DNA of 64,000 nucleotides from Pedococcus dokdonensis (GTDB lineage: Bacteria > Actinomycetota > Actinomycetes > Actinomycetales > Dermatophilaceae). The stretch is taken from NCBI RefSeq assembly GCF_900104525.1, contig NZ_LT629711.1, positions 3,348,001 through 3,412,000 on the forward strand. Reading direction: 5' to 3'. The position numbers were made by a program, and so were the translations under genes. Below the pieces are notes generated by a model, which was given only the letters and a program-made list of their open reading frames with translations, did not search any database and was not told where the DNA came from. The first letter of the stretch is position 1. The number at the start of each line of letters is the position of its first letter. Positions 34,781 to 43,513 of this stretch are shown here, one piece after another.

Positions 34781-36152
34781 GGTGAACCTCCTGCTCGGCG
34801 GTCGGCGTCGGGGTTGGGTTTGGGTCTGTGGCGGTGGTGTTTGGCTGTCGGTGGGAGCGGGGGTGGGTCTCGTACATGCGGACAGCCACCACCAGCCCGG
34901 ACGCTGCAGTGAGGGCGGCGACCACCCAGATCGCGGCTCGGACCCCCACGGCGTCGGCGATGAGACCAGCCAGAAGTGCGCCTGCGGCGAACCCACCGTC
35001 GCGCCACAGCCGGTAGATGCCGACCGCACGGGCGCGCCATGCCGGGTGGGCAACGTCACCGATGGACGCAAGCAACGTCGGGTACACCGCCGCAGTCCCC
35101 AGCCCCAAAGACGCAGCAGCGAGGGCCCATACGGTGAACGAGTCCCCGAGTGCTACAAGCCCGAGTGCGACGGCTTGCAGGAACATCCCGGAGGCGATGA
35201 GCCACTTGCGACCCCACCGGTCGGACAGGGCACCCGTGACCAGCTGCCCCGCACCCCACACGGCTGGGTACACCGCGGCCAGGACGCCGATGCGTCCCAC
35301 GCTCAGGCCAGCGCCGGCGAACAGGATGGGAAACAGTCCCCACGCCAGGCCGTCGTTGAGGTTGTTGACCAGGCCAGCCTGGCTGGCTGAGGACAGCGCG
35401 GGCTCACGGAAGCTCGTCTGGGTGAACACGGCCCGGTTGCCCAGCTCGGCGTGCAGGTGGTCATGCAACCCGTCGTCCCGGGCGACATGGCCGGCGGCCT
35501 CCAGGCGTGCGTGGTCGCGGGTCTCCCGCACGACCAGCGTGGACAGACCCAAGCCGAGGGCGGCGAACGCGATGCCGAGCAGGAACGGTGCCGGGCGCAG
35601 CCCGTAGGACTGGGCCAGGTACCCGGTGAGCAACGCGGTCACGGCCACGGCCCCGTAGCCCGCGGCCTCGTTTAGCCCCATCGCCAGGCCACGGCGGGCC
35701 GGCCCGACCAGGTCGATCTTCATCACCACGGTGGTGGACCAGGTCAGGCCCTGACTGATGCCGAGCAGGACGTTGGCGACGATGACCCACGCCCACGAAG
35801 GAGCCCAGATCAACATCAGCGGCACCGGGACAGCGACCAGCCACCCAGCGACCAGGACCGGTTTGCGCCCGTACCGGTCCGCCATCGTGCCGGCGAAGTA
35901 GTTCGTGGCCGCCTTCGCGAGCCCGAACACGAGGATGAAGCTGAGCCCAGCGGTGTACGCCTTCAGCCCGAACTCGCGGTCGCCCAGCAGCGGAAGAACG
36001 GTGCGTTCCTGCCCGAGCATCCCGCCGACGAGGGCGTTGACGGCAACGAGCAGCCCGAACTGGGCGGCGTTCTGCCGCAGCCCCAACCGGATGGCTGGAG
36101 CTCCTTCAGTCCGCGCAGCGTCCGTGGAGTCGGGGGCGTTGGTGCCGCTCAT
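34773..36152 (-). CDS. MFS transporter in the second persulfide operon
   Basis: A 459-residue, twelve-helix MFS carrier with the loop motif GTMADRYGRKPVL and a second-half copy ALSDRWGRKWLI. A His-rich loop (DHARLEAAGHVARDDGLHDHLH) lies between the halves. It is coupled to the dioxygenase (ATGA) and overlaps the ArsR-rhodanese gene. Substrate unknown; a sulfur oxyanion or thiol compound is a guess from context. A broken copy exists at 23140-23245. Confidence 0.9.
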   Translation of the reverse strand: MSGTNAPDSTDAARTEGAPAIRLGLRQNAAQFGLLVAVNALVGGMLGQERTVLPLLGDREFGLKAYTAGLSFILVFGLAKAATNYFAGTMADRYGRKPVLVAGWLVAVPVPLMLIWAPSWAWVIVANVLLGISQGLTWSTTVVMKIDLVGPARRGLAMGLNEAAGYGAVAVTALLTGYLAQSYGLRPAPFLLGIAFAALGLGLSTLVVRETRDHARLEAAGHVARDDGLHDHLHAELGNRAVFTQTSFREPALSSASQAGLVNNLNDGLAWGLFPILFAGAGLSVGRIGVLAAVYPAVWGAGQLVTGALSDRWGRKWLIASGMFLQAVALGLVALGDSFTVWALAAASLGLGTAAVYPTLLASIGDVAHPAWRARAVGIYRLWRDGGFAAGALLAGLIADAVGVRAAIWVVAALTAASGLVVAVRMYETHPRSHRQPNTTATDPNPTPTPTAEQEVHHG

Positions 36153-37534
36153 CGTCCGGTCTCCAACGTCCGGCTGGTCGTGGCCGCCCAGTCGCCGGGT
36201 CCGCCGGCCAGGACGGCAACCTCACGTCGGCCGGCGCGGGCCAGGAGGCTGGCGGCGCTCATCGCACGCTCCCCGTGACCGCACATGACCACCAGGGGTC
36301 CCGCCGGCAGAGTTGGGAGGGGGTGGCCGGTCAGGGTGCCGAGCTCGACGTGGGCTGCGCCGGGCACGTGTCCGGAGGTGAACTCGCCGCTCTGGCGGAT
36401 GTCCAGGACGGTCGCACCGTCCAGGGCGTCGGCGGCGACCAGCGGGATCGACGCGGTGGGCAACCCGGCTGCGCTCCACGACGTCATCCCGTCGGTGAGC
36501 TCGCCAGCGAACAGGTCGTAGCCAACCTTGCGCGCCTGCCACACGATCTCGGCGGGGTCCTGGTCGGCGTCACGCACCACGACCAGTGGCGTGCCGGGGG
36601 TGATGAGCCAGCCGAGCCAGGTCGCGAACGCGTCCCGCAACGGGATTGACACCGCCCCGGGCACGTGGGCGCGCGAGAACGCCTCCAAGGCGCGCACGTC
36701 GACGACAGGGGACCCGGCCGACGCCAGCGCCCGAACCTGTCCCGGTTCCAAGGGGTTCAGGGAGTCGCCGTCGACCAAGGGTGGCCCGAGGCGGTTGACC
36801 TCGCCGAGCCGGCTGAAGTACGGCGGGTAAGTGCCCAACGAACCCAGCAGGGCCTGGACGAATGCGTCCTCGGACGGCGCGCGTAGCAGCTGGTTGGTGG
36901 CGCGCTCGGTCCCGATGCTGGAGGTCCGCTGGGCACCGGGGGGTGCGGAACAGAACGACCCGGCGCCGTGCGTGGGCCACACCGCGACCCGGTCATCAAG
37001 GCCGGCGAGGCGCTGCAGCGACCGGTACTGCGCCCTGGCCAGCTCCTCGGTTAGCTCGGGCGAGACGAGATCGGTGCGGGCCGCGGACCCGACCAGCAAA
37101 GACCCGCCGGTGAACACGCCGACGGTGTTCGCGCCGTCCAGCACCTCGAACGCGATGTGCTCGTGGGTGTGGCCCGGAGTTGCCAAGGTGCGCAGGGTCA
37201 GGCCACCGAGGTCGACCTCGTCACCGTCGGCCAAGGCCCTGTGGGCGAACTCGCGGCCGCCGGCGGCGGAGGCCAACACCGTCGCACCATCACTGGCAGC
37301 CAGACCCAGCGAGCCGGACAGGAAGTCCGCGTGCAGGTGGGTGTCCGCGGCGAAGGCTACCTTCAGCCCGCGCTGGTCGGCGGTCGCGTGCAGGGCCCGA
37401 AGGTCCCGGCTCGCGTCCATCGCCAACCCGCGCCCGTCACCGAGATCGAGCAGGTAGGCCGAGTTCCCCAGCCCCTCGTCAACCAGCGGGAGGATGCGGA
37501 CCGGCAAGGCGGGGGTGGGCTCGGACGAGGTCAT
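36149..37534 (-). CDS. Metallo-beta-lactamase/rhodanese protein, second persulfide dioxygenase-type enzyme
   Basis: A 461-residue protein: metallo-beta-lactamase domain (ADTHLHADFLSGS, TPGHTHEHI, WPTHGAGSFC), a first rhodanese domain without Cys (about 270-355) and a second with Cys in VVMCGHGERAMS. It has the same three-domain order as the enzyme at 19937 but clearly different sequence. It heads the operon with MFS and ArsR-rhodanese. The ATG lies six bases after an AT-rich palindrome, with no ribosome site, so leaderless translation is likely. Confidence 0.92.
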   Translation of the reverse strand: MTSSEPTPALPVRILPLVDEGLGNSAYLLDLGDGRGLAMDASRDLRALHATADQRGLKVAFAADTHLHADFLSGSLGLAASDGATVLASAAGGREFAHRALADGDEVDLGGLTLRTLATPGHTHEHIAFEVLDGANTVGVFTGGSLLVGSAARTDLVSPELTEELARAQYRSLQRLAGLDDRVAVWPTHGAGSFCSAPPGAQRTSSIGTERATNQLLRAPSEDAFVQALLGSLGTYPPYFSRLGEVNRLGPPLVDGDSLNPLEPGQVRALASAGSPVVDVRALEAFSRAHVPGAVSIPLRDAFATWLGWLITPGTPLVVVRDADQDPAEIVWQARKVGYDLFAGELTDGMTSWSAAGLPTASIPLVAADALDGATVLDIRQSGEFTSGHVPGAAHVELGTLTGHPLPTLPAGPLVVMCGHGERAMSAASLLARAGRREVAVLAGGPGDWAATTSRTLETGR

Positions 37535-37540
37535 TTCCTC

Positions 37541-37560
37541 ATTCTATATTTATATGGAAT
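37541..37560 (-). promoter_or_regulatory. AT-rich palindromic operator of second persulfide operon
   Basis: ATTCTATATTTATATGGAAT is a near-perfect inverted repeat and the most AT-rich stretch of this region. It sits directly at the start of the dioxygenase gene. Its position and composition fit an ArsR-type (BigR-like) sulfur repressor site. Confidence 0.7.
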
Positions 37561-37636
37561 GACTTCCGTTCCGGGGTGCGCGCTCTACCCGGTGGCGCTC
37601 AGGCCAGGGTGGACAAGTAGTCCCGGAACCTGACTT

Positions 37637-37828
37637 GCCGCGACGGCCGTCACCTTCGTCTTCGCCGGGACCGTGTTCGCACTCGTCGTCGCGGGGGCCG
37701 CCGGACTCGCTCTGACCCGTCGCCGCAAGGCGGTCGCCGCGGCCTCATGCACGCCGGCCGCGCCCGGGCCGGTCGACGTCACCCGCACCACCGCGCCGCT
37801 CGGACATGGGCCCAAGGCGGATGACGGC
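37637..37828 (+). pseudogene. C-terminal remnant of a membrane-anchored protein
   Basis: Between the operator and ynfA the frame reads [20 protein letters not shown] followed by LTRRRK and a Pro/Thr tail, in frame with ynfA but without its own start. It looks like the last helix and basic tail of a lost membrane protein, or an unlikely long N-terminus of YnfA. Confidence 0.35.
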
Positions 37829-38173
37829 ATGGCTGTTATGACTGTGATCCGCTCCATCCTGCTGTTCCTGACCGCCGCCATCGCTGAGATCGGTGGGGCC
37901 TGGCTGGTCTGGCAGGGGGTGCGTGAGCACCGCGGCTGGGTGTGGGTCGGCGCCGGCGTGCTGGCGCTGGCTGCGTACGGGTTCGTCGCCACCTTCCAGT
38001 CGGACCCGAACTTCGGGCGCATCCTGGCCGCGTACGGCGGGGTGTTCGTCGCCGGGTCGCTGGCCTGGGGTGTCGTGTTCGATGGGTTCCGTCCGGATCG
38101 GTCCGACATCGTCGGCGTCTTGGTCTGCCTGGTTGGGGTCGGGGTCATCATGTACGCGCCCCGCTCCGCGTGA
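37829..38173 (+). CDS. YnfA-family (UPF0060) membrane protein
   Basis: A 114-residue four-helix protein with family signatures [23 protein letters not shown] and [18 protein letters not shown], ending [20 protein letters not shown]. Distantly related to small multidrug resistance carriers; some homologs are linked to heavy-metal export. ATG 37829 matches the usual N-terminus. Confidence 0.92.
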   Translation: MAVMTVIRSILLFLTAAIAEIGGAWLVWQGVREHRGWVWVGAGVLALAAYGFVATFQSDPNFGRILAAYGGVFVAGSLAWGVVFDGFRPDRSDIVGVLVCLVGVGVIMYAPRSA

Positions 38174-38246
38174 GCGCGGATGCCTGCGGCAAGCAGATTG
38201 GGCGGTCGGTGGTCTCAGCGATTCGGCGTGAGGCGATGATGAGGGC

Positions 38247-38561
38247 ATGAGCATGGACGTGACGGTGCTGTACTTCGCCGGATGCCCCAGCTGGCGGACG
38301 ACGGTGGAGCGCGTGCACATGGCGGCTGAGCAGGCGAGCGTCCCGGTTGAGGTGACCACCCTGGCGGTTGAGACCATCGAGGAAGCGCAGCGGGTTGGCT
38401 TCGCGGGGTCGCCCACCGTCTGGCTTGAGGGCACCGACCCGTTTGGGCAGCCGGATGCCGTGCCGGCACTGGCGTGTCGCGTGTACGCCACCGCGGATGG
38501 CATGGCTGGTTCACCCACGGTCCGCCAGCTCGCTGACGCCCTGAGGCAGCGGGCCGCCTGA
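38247..38561 (+). CDS. Thioredoxin-fold small protein
   Basis: A 104-residue protein starting MSMDVTVLYFAGCPSWRTTVERV. A single N-terminal Cys (GCPSW), the GSPTVWLEGTDPF loop and another Cys (ALACRVY) resemble a thioredoxin-like family often seen near metal and mercury genes. Enzymatic role unclear; it cannot form the usual CXXC pair. Confidence 0.75.
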   Translation: MSMDVTVLYFAGCPSWRTTVERVHMAAEQASVPVEVTTLAVETIEEAQRVGFAGSPTVWLEGTDPFGQPDAVPALACRVYATADGMAGSPTVRQLADALRQRAA

Positions 38562-38615
38562 ACGGGGGAGCCCTGACCTCTGGCGACGCGGGGGGTGTGG
38601 GGCGACGATGGGCTA

Positions 38616-38918
38616 ATGACAGCTGCAGCGGTGGAGCACGAGGGGGCCGAGCGCCCGGCTTGCTGGTGCTGCGGGAACACGTTCGACGAGCAAGACCTGT
38701 CCCGGCTTGGGACGCACCCGGAGGTCGGGGTGTGCGCCGGGTGCGCGCATTGGCTGCACCGGCGCGCGCGCTCCGCCGCCGACGCCGGCCGCCGCACACC
38801 GGGTGCTCTCGCACGCCAGGGTGGTGCCTCGGCCAGAGGGCGGGTCATGCGCGCCGGCGCTCAGAACTGGCCGATCGTCGGACCGCTGCTCCGACGCCTG
38901 GACAGGCACCTGCCCTGA
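38616..38918 (+). CDS. Small zinc-ribbon-like protein
   Basis: A 100-residue protein with two Cys knuckles, ACWCCGN and GVCAGCAHW, about 23 residues apart, then a basic region (LHRRARSAADAGRR). Reasonable zinc-binding layout. Start at MTAAAVEH; upstream ATG lacks support. Function unknown. Confidence 0.65.
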   Translation: MTAAAVEHEGAERPACWCCGNTFDEQDLSRLGTHPEVGVCAGCAHWLHRRARSAADAGRRTPGALARQGGASARGRVMRAGAQNWPIVGPLLRRLDRHLP

Positions 38919-38934
38919 TGGTTCGAGCCACCCG

Positions 38935-39492
38935 ATGACCGCCCAGGACGAGGAGGGCGCGGGGCAGGTGGATCGTGGCGCCATCGTCGGCGACCTGACC
39001 GGATGCCGGCGCGACCTGCACGAACTCCTCGCGATCGCCACGCCGGAGCGGCTGCGCGCGCGGAGCAACGGGACGGCCTGGACCAACGAGCAGCTGCTGT
39101 TCCACATGGTGTTCGGGTTCCTCATCGTGCGTCGGCTCCTGCCGCTGGTCCGCCTCATCAGCTCGATGCCGCCATGGGTCGGGCGCGGCTTCGCCAGCCT
39201 GCTGAACGCCGGGCGGATTCCGTTCCACTGGGTCAACTACGCGGGGGCCTGCGGCGGCGTACTCGCGTTCAACCACGCCCGGATGGGCTGGTTATGCGAC
39301 CGCACCATCGACCACCTGGTCACCAGCCTCGAGCAGGAGCCGGAGGAGCGGCTGCGCCGTGGCATGCCCTTCCCGACCAGCTGGGACCCGTACTTCGAAC
39401 CGCTCATGACTTTGGCGGACGTGTACGCCTACCCGGTGTTGCACTACGCCCACCACCGCGCCCAGCTCACAATCGAGGCGTGGGGGGTTTGA
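38935..39492 (+). CDS. DinB-like four-helix protein
   Basis: A 185-residue protein with a DinB/YfiT-type helical layout: AWTNEQLLFHMVFGF in helix 2 and VLHYAHHRAQLTIEAW in the last helix supply His residues in the usual metal positions. Such proteins are often mycothiol- or bacillithiol-dependent transferases; the reaction here is unknown. Last gene of the island. A broken copy lies at 14261-14341. Confidence 0.8.
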   Translation: MTAQDEEGAGQVDRGAIVGDLTGCRRDLHELLAIATPERLRARSNGTAWTNEQLLFHMVFGFLIVRRLLPLVRLISSMPPWVGRGFASLLNAGRIPFHWVNYAGACGGVLAFNHARMGWLCDRTIDHLVTSLEQEPEERLRRGMPFPTSWDPYFEPLMTLADVYAYPVLHYAHHRAQLTIEAWGV

Positions 39493-40011
39493 CGCAGTCC
39501 TCTAAGACGTGGCCAAGTCGAGCTAACGCGGGAATCATGGAATGCGCGACTCCATGGCGATCACCCGGCCCGTGGGGTCTCGAGCCGCTCTTTGAGCCGC
39601 GCAGGGTCGAAGGCTGACGTTCCGATCTTCAGGCAGAGGCGAACCCGCACGTCATCAGCCATCCCTACGTCTCCGTGCACCGCCCCGTGCAACATCCGGC
39701 CTTCTGTTGCCCGCGCGGTGTACGCACTGCCCGAGAACTAGGTCGGATCTCTGCGCCGCCTCGCGGAGAAGTCGTTGGGGCGGGCATGCAATCCAATCAG
39801 CCACTCCGCGGCACGGAGGCCATCTGCAGATCGAGGAGGCAGGCCCAGAAATGGGCCCAAGAAGCCCGACTCTGAACGAACTGAGTAACAATCCGACAAC
39901 ACTCGGCTTTGGACGACTGAACGCGTCTACAGCGCTGTGACCTGCGACGATGCGCCACCGAGATCCTCTGTAAGTCGTGTCGAGTCACGTCCAGCCGGCG
40001 TCCGCGAATTG
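39493..40011. other. Gene-free right end of the island
   Basis: 519 bases with no convincing gene. It contains the second copy of the 25-bp repeat (39672-39696) and several short inverted repeats (ATGGA..TCCAT at about 39538-39555). It looks like attachment-site flanking DNA. Confidence 0.6.
39672..39696 (+). repeat. 25-bp direct repeat, copy 2
   Basis: TCCGTGCACC and CGTGCAACATC separated by four variable bases, as at 18379-18403. It is 316 bases inside the right attachment fragment. Confidence 0.6.
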
Positions 40012-40053
40012 CTACGGATCAGAAGGTTAGGGGTTCGAATCCCTTCGGGCGCA
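40012..40053 (+). other. tRNA-Arg(ACG) 3' fragment: right attachment site of the island
   Basis: Begins in the anticodon loop (CTACGGA, anticodon ACG), continues with stem TCAG, variable region, T-arm AGGGG-TTCGAAT-CCCTT, acceptor CGGGCGC and discriminator A. No 5' half precedes it. The order fragment then chromosome means the island lies to its left. A complete tRNA-Arg would be expected at the far, unseen left end. Confidence 0.85.
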
Positions 40054-40103
40054 CTCGATCGTCGTTCCGGCGATCACCAGGTCTGAGTTGAGACAGACGA
40101 TGG

Positions 40104-40134
40104 GGCCCCCGCTCGCGGCAACGCGACGGGGGCC
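40104..40134 (+). terminator. Hairpin terminator after the tRNA-Arg fragment
   Basis: GGCCCCCG pairs with CGGGGGCC, and an inner TCGCG-GCAA-CGCGA helix carries a GNRA-type tetraloop; TT follows. It is probably the original terminator of the tRNA-Arg gene and also serves the convergent idi gene. Confidence 0.8.
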
Positions 40135-40172
40135 TTACTCGTGCCCCGCTCCTGGTGGCCGGGCCTTCCCCG

Positions 40173-40778
40173 TCACCAATCCCCGGTCCGCGCCAAACCT
40201 GCGAGGCGAGCGGCTCGGGGCAGGAGTGTGGGGTCGGCGGCTGGCCAGTCCCGGGGCTGGGGACCGAGGAGCACGAGCTGCTCGACCTGCTCGCGGCACC
40301 AGGACGACACGGTGCGCCGGCCGTCCAGCACCTCGGCGGAGAAGTCCGCCCACGGCACCCACTCGGTGCCACCCACCTCCGCGGGGTCGAGGGTCAGCTC
40401 GCGACTGGTCAGCTCGGTCATGAAGACCGGGCACCGCTCGTTCTCGACCACACCGCCCTGCTCGGCGACGTACGCGAACGCCGGCAGCACCAGCCGCAGC
40501 GCGCCGATGGTCACTCCGAGCTCGTCCCGTGCGCGCCGCCGCACTGCCGCGTCGAGCGGCTCACCGGGCGCGGGGTGCCCACAGACCGAGTTGGTCCAGA
40601 CCCCCGGGAAGGTCGCCTTGCTCGGCGCCCGCTGGGTGACGAGCAGCGCCCCTTCCGGGTCGACGAGGTATGCCGAGAAGGCCAGGTGCAGGGGCGTCGC
40701 ACCATGGTGGACGGTCGCCTTGTCCTGCGTGCCCACCGCGCGACCCTGGTCGTCGAGGAGGACGACGAGCTCGGTCAC
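40173..40778 (-). CDS. idi: Isopentenyl-diphosphate delta-isomerase, type I
   Basis: A 201-residue Nudix-fold enzyme interconverting IPP and DMAPP. The catalytic Cys is in TNSVCGHP, the Nudix-like segment AAVRRRARDELGV follows, and ENERCPVF and TEWVPWADF are family motifs. GTG 40778 overlaps the upstream stop (GTGA). Last gene of the leftward type III PKS cluster; it would supply allylic precursor for the UbiA prenyltransferase. Confidence 0.94.
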   Translation of the reverse strand: MTELVVLLDDQGRAVGTQDKATVHHGATPLHLAFSAYLVDPEGALLVTQRAPSKATFPGVWTNSVCGHPAPGEPLDAAVRRRARDELGVTIGALRLVLPAFAYVAEQGGVVENERCPVFMTELTSRELTLDPAEVGGTEWVPWADFSAEVLDGRRTVSSWCREQVEQLVLLGPQPRDWPAADPTLLPRAARLAGLARTGDW

Positions 40779-41833
40779 GCGGACCGACCCAGCTCGTTGA
40801 CGGCTGCGGAGAACACCCAGGGTGCGCGTGCCGCCAGTGGCACCAGTGCCCGGCGGGCGACCTGCGGCCGGGTGGCCTGCAGCAGTCCGTGCGTGAGCAA
40901 CGAGCAGCGCCAGGTGGCCGCGAGCCAGGCCCGCTCGTAGTCCCGGGGGTGCCCGCCCGCCACTGCGGACACGGCCGCCCGAGCCTGCGCCAGGCCGAGC
41001 GAGATCCCTTCGCCGGTCAGGGCGTCGACGTAGCCGCTGGCGTCGCCGACGAGGAGCACGCGGCCGTCGACCCGTCGGCGGCTGCGCTGCCGCAACGGCC
41101 CGGCTCCCTGCACCGCCGTGGCGGGCTCGGCACCAGCCAGGTGCGAGGCCAGGGAGGGGAACTGCGCGAGGTGCTCGGCGAACGGTCGCCGCCGGCGGCT
41201 CAGGACCGCCACCCCGACCAGGTCGTCCCCCACCGGGGTGACGTAGGCCTCCGCATCCGCGGCCCAGAGCACGTCGACGTGGTTCGACCAGGGCGCGAGG
41301 TGGAAGTGCTGACGGAGCCCGTAGCGCGCGGCCCGGTCCGGGGGGTGGTCGAGGCCCAGGTGGCGCCGGGTCCACGAGTGCAGCCCGTCTGCCGCGACGA
41401 CGTGGCCGGCGCGAAGGGTCGGTCCTTCCGTGCCGCCGGGCGAGCTGGTCGCCACGTCCACGCCGTCGGCGTCCTGTCGCAGGTCGGTGGCGGAGAGCCG
41501 GTGGACGGCAACGCCCGCATGCTCGACCGCGCCCGCCAGCCGGGAGTGCAGCTCGGTGCGCCGGACTCCGCGCCCGAGGCCGTGCCGGAAGTCGGCCACG
41601 GCGCTGCCGCGAGCCGACAGGTAGCGGATCCCCTTGACGGCGTGGCCATCCGGATGGACGCCGAGCTCAGCCAAGGCGGTGAGCCCGCCAGGCATGAGCC
41701 CTTCGCCGCAGGCCTTGTCCACCGGGCCGGGTCTCGGCTCCAGCACCTCCACCGTGAGGCCACGCCGCACGGCATACAGGGCGGTGGCCAACCCGACCGG
41801 TCCGCCGCCGACCACGAGCAGGTCGACGCTCAC
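40775..41833 (-). CDS. FAD-dependent oxidoreductase, geranylgeranyl-reductase/SrsC-like
   Basis: A 352-residue flavoprotein with N-terminal GGGPVGLATALYAVRRG, the CGEGLMPGG segment typical of geranylgeranyl reductase-like enzymes, and the second FAD motif VLLVGDASGYVDALTGEGI. By its place beside a type III PKS and a methyltransferase it parallels SrsC, which hydroxylates alkylresorcinols in Streptomyces griseus. Reduction of a prenyl chain is the alternative. GTG start overlaps the upstream stop. Confidence 0.88.
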   Translation of the reverse strand: MSVDLLVVGGGPVGLATALYAVRRGLTVEVLEPRPGPVDKACGEGLMPGGLTALAELGVHPDGHAVKGIRYLSARGSAVADFRHGLGRGVRRTELHSRLAGAVEHAGVAVHRLSATDLRQDADGVDVATSSPGGTEGPTLRAGHVVAADGLHSWTRRHLGLDHPPDRAARYGLRQHFHLAPWSNHVDVLWAADAEAYVTPVGDDLVGVAVLSRRRRPFAEHLAQFPSLASHLAGAEPATAVQGAGPLRQRSRRRVDGRVLLVGDASGYVDALTGEGISLGLAQARAAVSAVAGGHPRDYERAWLAATWRCSLLTHGLLQATRPQVARRALVPLAARAPWVFSAAVNELGRSA

Positions 41834-42360
41834 GTCGCGCCCGGCCGGACGCCGAGGGCCTGCTCCTCGACCCGGATGCGCACCGACAGCAGGGCGACGT
41901 TGAGGACGCTGAACGCCACGGCGGTCAGCCACGCGGTGTGGACCAGCGGCAGAGCCACCCCTTCGACGACCACGGCGACGTAGTTGGGGTGGCGCAGGAG
42001 CCGGTAGGGGCCGCCGGCGACGAGGGGAGCCCCCGGCACCACGATCACGCGCGTGTTCCACTGCGGTCCGAGCGTCAGGATGCACCACCAGCGCAGGGCC
42101 TGGGCCGCGACGACGAGGGCGAGCATCGGCCAGGCCAGGAGGGGGACGAACGGCCGGTCGGTGGCGACGACCTCGACCACGGCGCCCACCAGGAGGGCGG
42201 TGTGCAGCGCCACCATCGCAGGGAAGTGGCTGCGACCCGACTCGACGCCGCCGCGCGCGAAGGCCCAGGCCGCATGGCGTTTCGACACGACCATCTCGGC
42301 GAGGCGCTCGACGCCGACCGCAGCGACGAGCACGGTGAACCAGAGCTGGGAGGTGGTCAT
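41830..42360 (-). CDS. Isoprenylcysteine-methyltransferase-like membrane methyltransferase
   Basis: A 176-residue membrane protein with about five helices. The C-terminal SAM-binding motif GGPYRLLRHPNYVAVVVEG and RVRIRVEEQAL-type end are those of the ICMT/SrsB family. In the srs system the homolog O-methylates an alkylresorcinol. Seven bases after the PKS stop. Confidence 0.9.
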   Translation of the reverse strand: MTTSQLWFTVLVAAVGVERLAEMVVSKRHAAWAFARGGVESGRSHFPAMVALHTALLVGAVVEVVATDRPFVPLLAWPMLALVVAAQALRWWCILTLGPQWNTRVIVVPGAPLVAGGPYRLLRHPNYVAVVVEGVALPLVHTAWLTAVAFSVLNVALLSVRIRVEEQALGVRPGAT

Positions 42361-42367
42361 GGCCGCC

Positions 42368-43447
42368 TCAGCCGGCCGCTCTCAGCAGCACCAGCTCGAG
42401 GCAGAAGCCCGGCCCCATGGCCATCAGCACCCCGTGGCTCCCGGGTGTCGGTGGGTGGTCGCGCAGGGTGTCGGCGAGGACGTGCAGGACCGAGGCCGAC
42501 GAGAGGTTGCCGATCCGGTCCAGCGAGTCCCAGGTGACGCCGAGCGCCTCGCGCGGCACCGAGAGCGCGTCGGCCATCGCCTCCAGCACCTTCGGGCCAC
42601 CCGGGTGGGCCACCCAGAACCCGATGTCGGCCCGGGTCAGCCCGTGCTGCTCGAGGAAGCCGTCGACGTCCTCGCGCAGGTTGGCCCGAACCAGCTCGGG
42701 CACCTCGACGCCGAGGACGATCCGCAGGCCGGAGGCTCCGACGTCCCAGCCCATGGCCCGCTCGCTGTCGGGGTACATCCGGCTGCGGGTCGCCACGACG
42801 CGCACGTCGTGACCGGTGTCCGGGCCGACCTCGGCGGCCCGCTCGGCGCCGAGCAGCACGACGGCCGCGGCCCCGTCGCCGAAGAGCCCGCTCGCAACGA
42901 GGTTCGCCGTGGAGGTGTCGTCACGCTGGACGGTGAGGCTGCAGAGCTCGGCCGAGAGCAGCACCGCCACATCGCGGGGGTGTCCGAGCAGGTGGTCGTG
43001 GACCCGCGCGACGCCAGCAGCCCCGGCCACACAACCCAGGCCCACGATCGGCAGCCGCTTCACGTCGGGGCGCAGCCCGATCCGGGCGGCGATGCGGGCC
43101 TCGAGGGACGGGACGGCGAGGCCGGTGACGGTCGTCGAGACGATGAGGTCGACGTCGGTCGGGGTGAGGCCGGCGGCCTTGAGGGCGTCGACGACCGCCT
43201 CGGAGCCGAGGTCGACTGCTGCTGCGATGAACTCGTCGTTGGCCTCGCCGAAGTCGCGCAGCTCCGCATAGCGCTCCAGGGGCAGCGCGAGGTGCCGGTG
43301 GCTGACCCCCGCGTTGGCGTGGATGCGCTCGAGGAGCAGCCGGTCCACCCCGTGCGCGCCGAGCACGCTCGCGAAGGCCTCGGTCACCTGGGCCTGGGCG
43401 TAGCGGTGCTCGGGCAGGACCCCGGCGACGGACACGATGCGGCTCAC
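42368..43447 (-). CDS. Type III polyketide synthase
   Basis: A 359-residue chalcone-synthase-fold enzyme. The catalytic triad is visible: Cys139 in GLGCVAG, His281 in WVAHPGG and Asn314 in GNLSSAS. It condenses a starter (probably a fatty acyl-CoA) with malonyl-CoA. First gene of the leftward cluster and divergent from ubiA, 66 bases apart. Product type is inferred from the neighbours. Confidence 0.95.
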   Translation of the reverse strand: MSRIVSVAGVLPEHRYAQAQVTEAFASVLGAHGVDRLLLERIHANAGVSHRHLALPLERYAELRDFGEANDEFIAAAVDLGSEAVVDALKAAGLTPTDVDLIVSTTVTGLAVPSLEARIAARIGLRPDVKRLPIVGLGCVAGAAGVARVHDHLLGHPRDVAVLLSAELCSLTVQRDDTSTANLVASGLFGDGAAAVVLLGAERAAEVGPDTGHDVRVVATRSRMYPDSERAMGWDVGASGLRIVLGVEVPELVRANLREDVDGFLEQHGLTRADIGFWVAHPGGPKVLEAMADALSVPREALGVTWDSLDRIGNLSSASVLHVLADTLRDHPPTPGSHGVLMAMGPGFCLELVLLRAAG

Positions 43448-43513
43448 CCAGTCAGCCTAGGCACAGCCGGACGCTTCGCGCCCGCAAGCACCGCCGAGAC
43501 CTAGGGTGGCTGC

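Noticed and set aside
39655..39940. Small proteins in the gene-free right end of the island
   Set aside because: Weak starts, atypical composition and no ribosome sites; the region looks like attachment-site flank.
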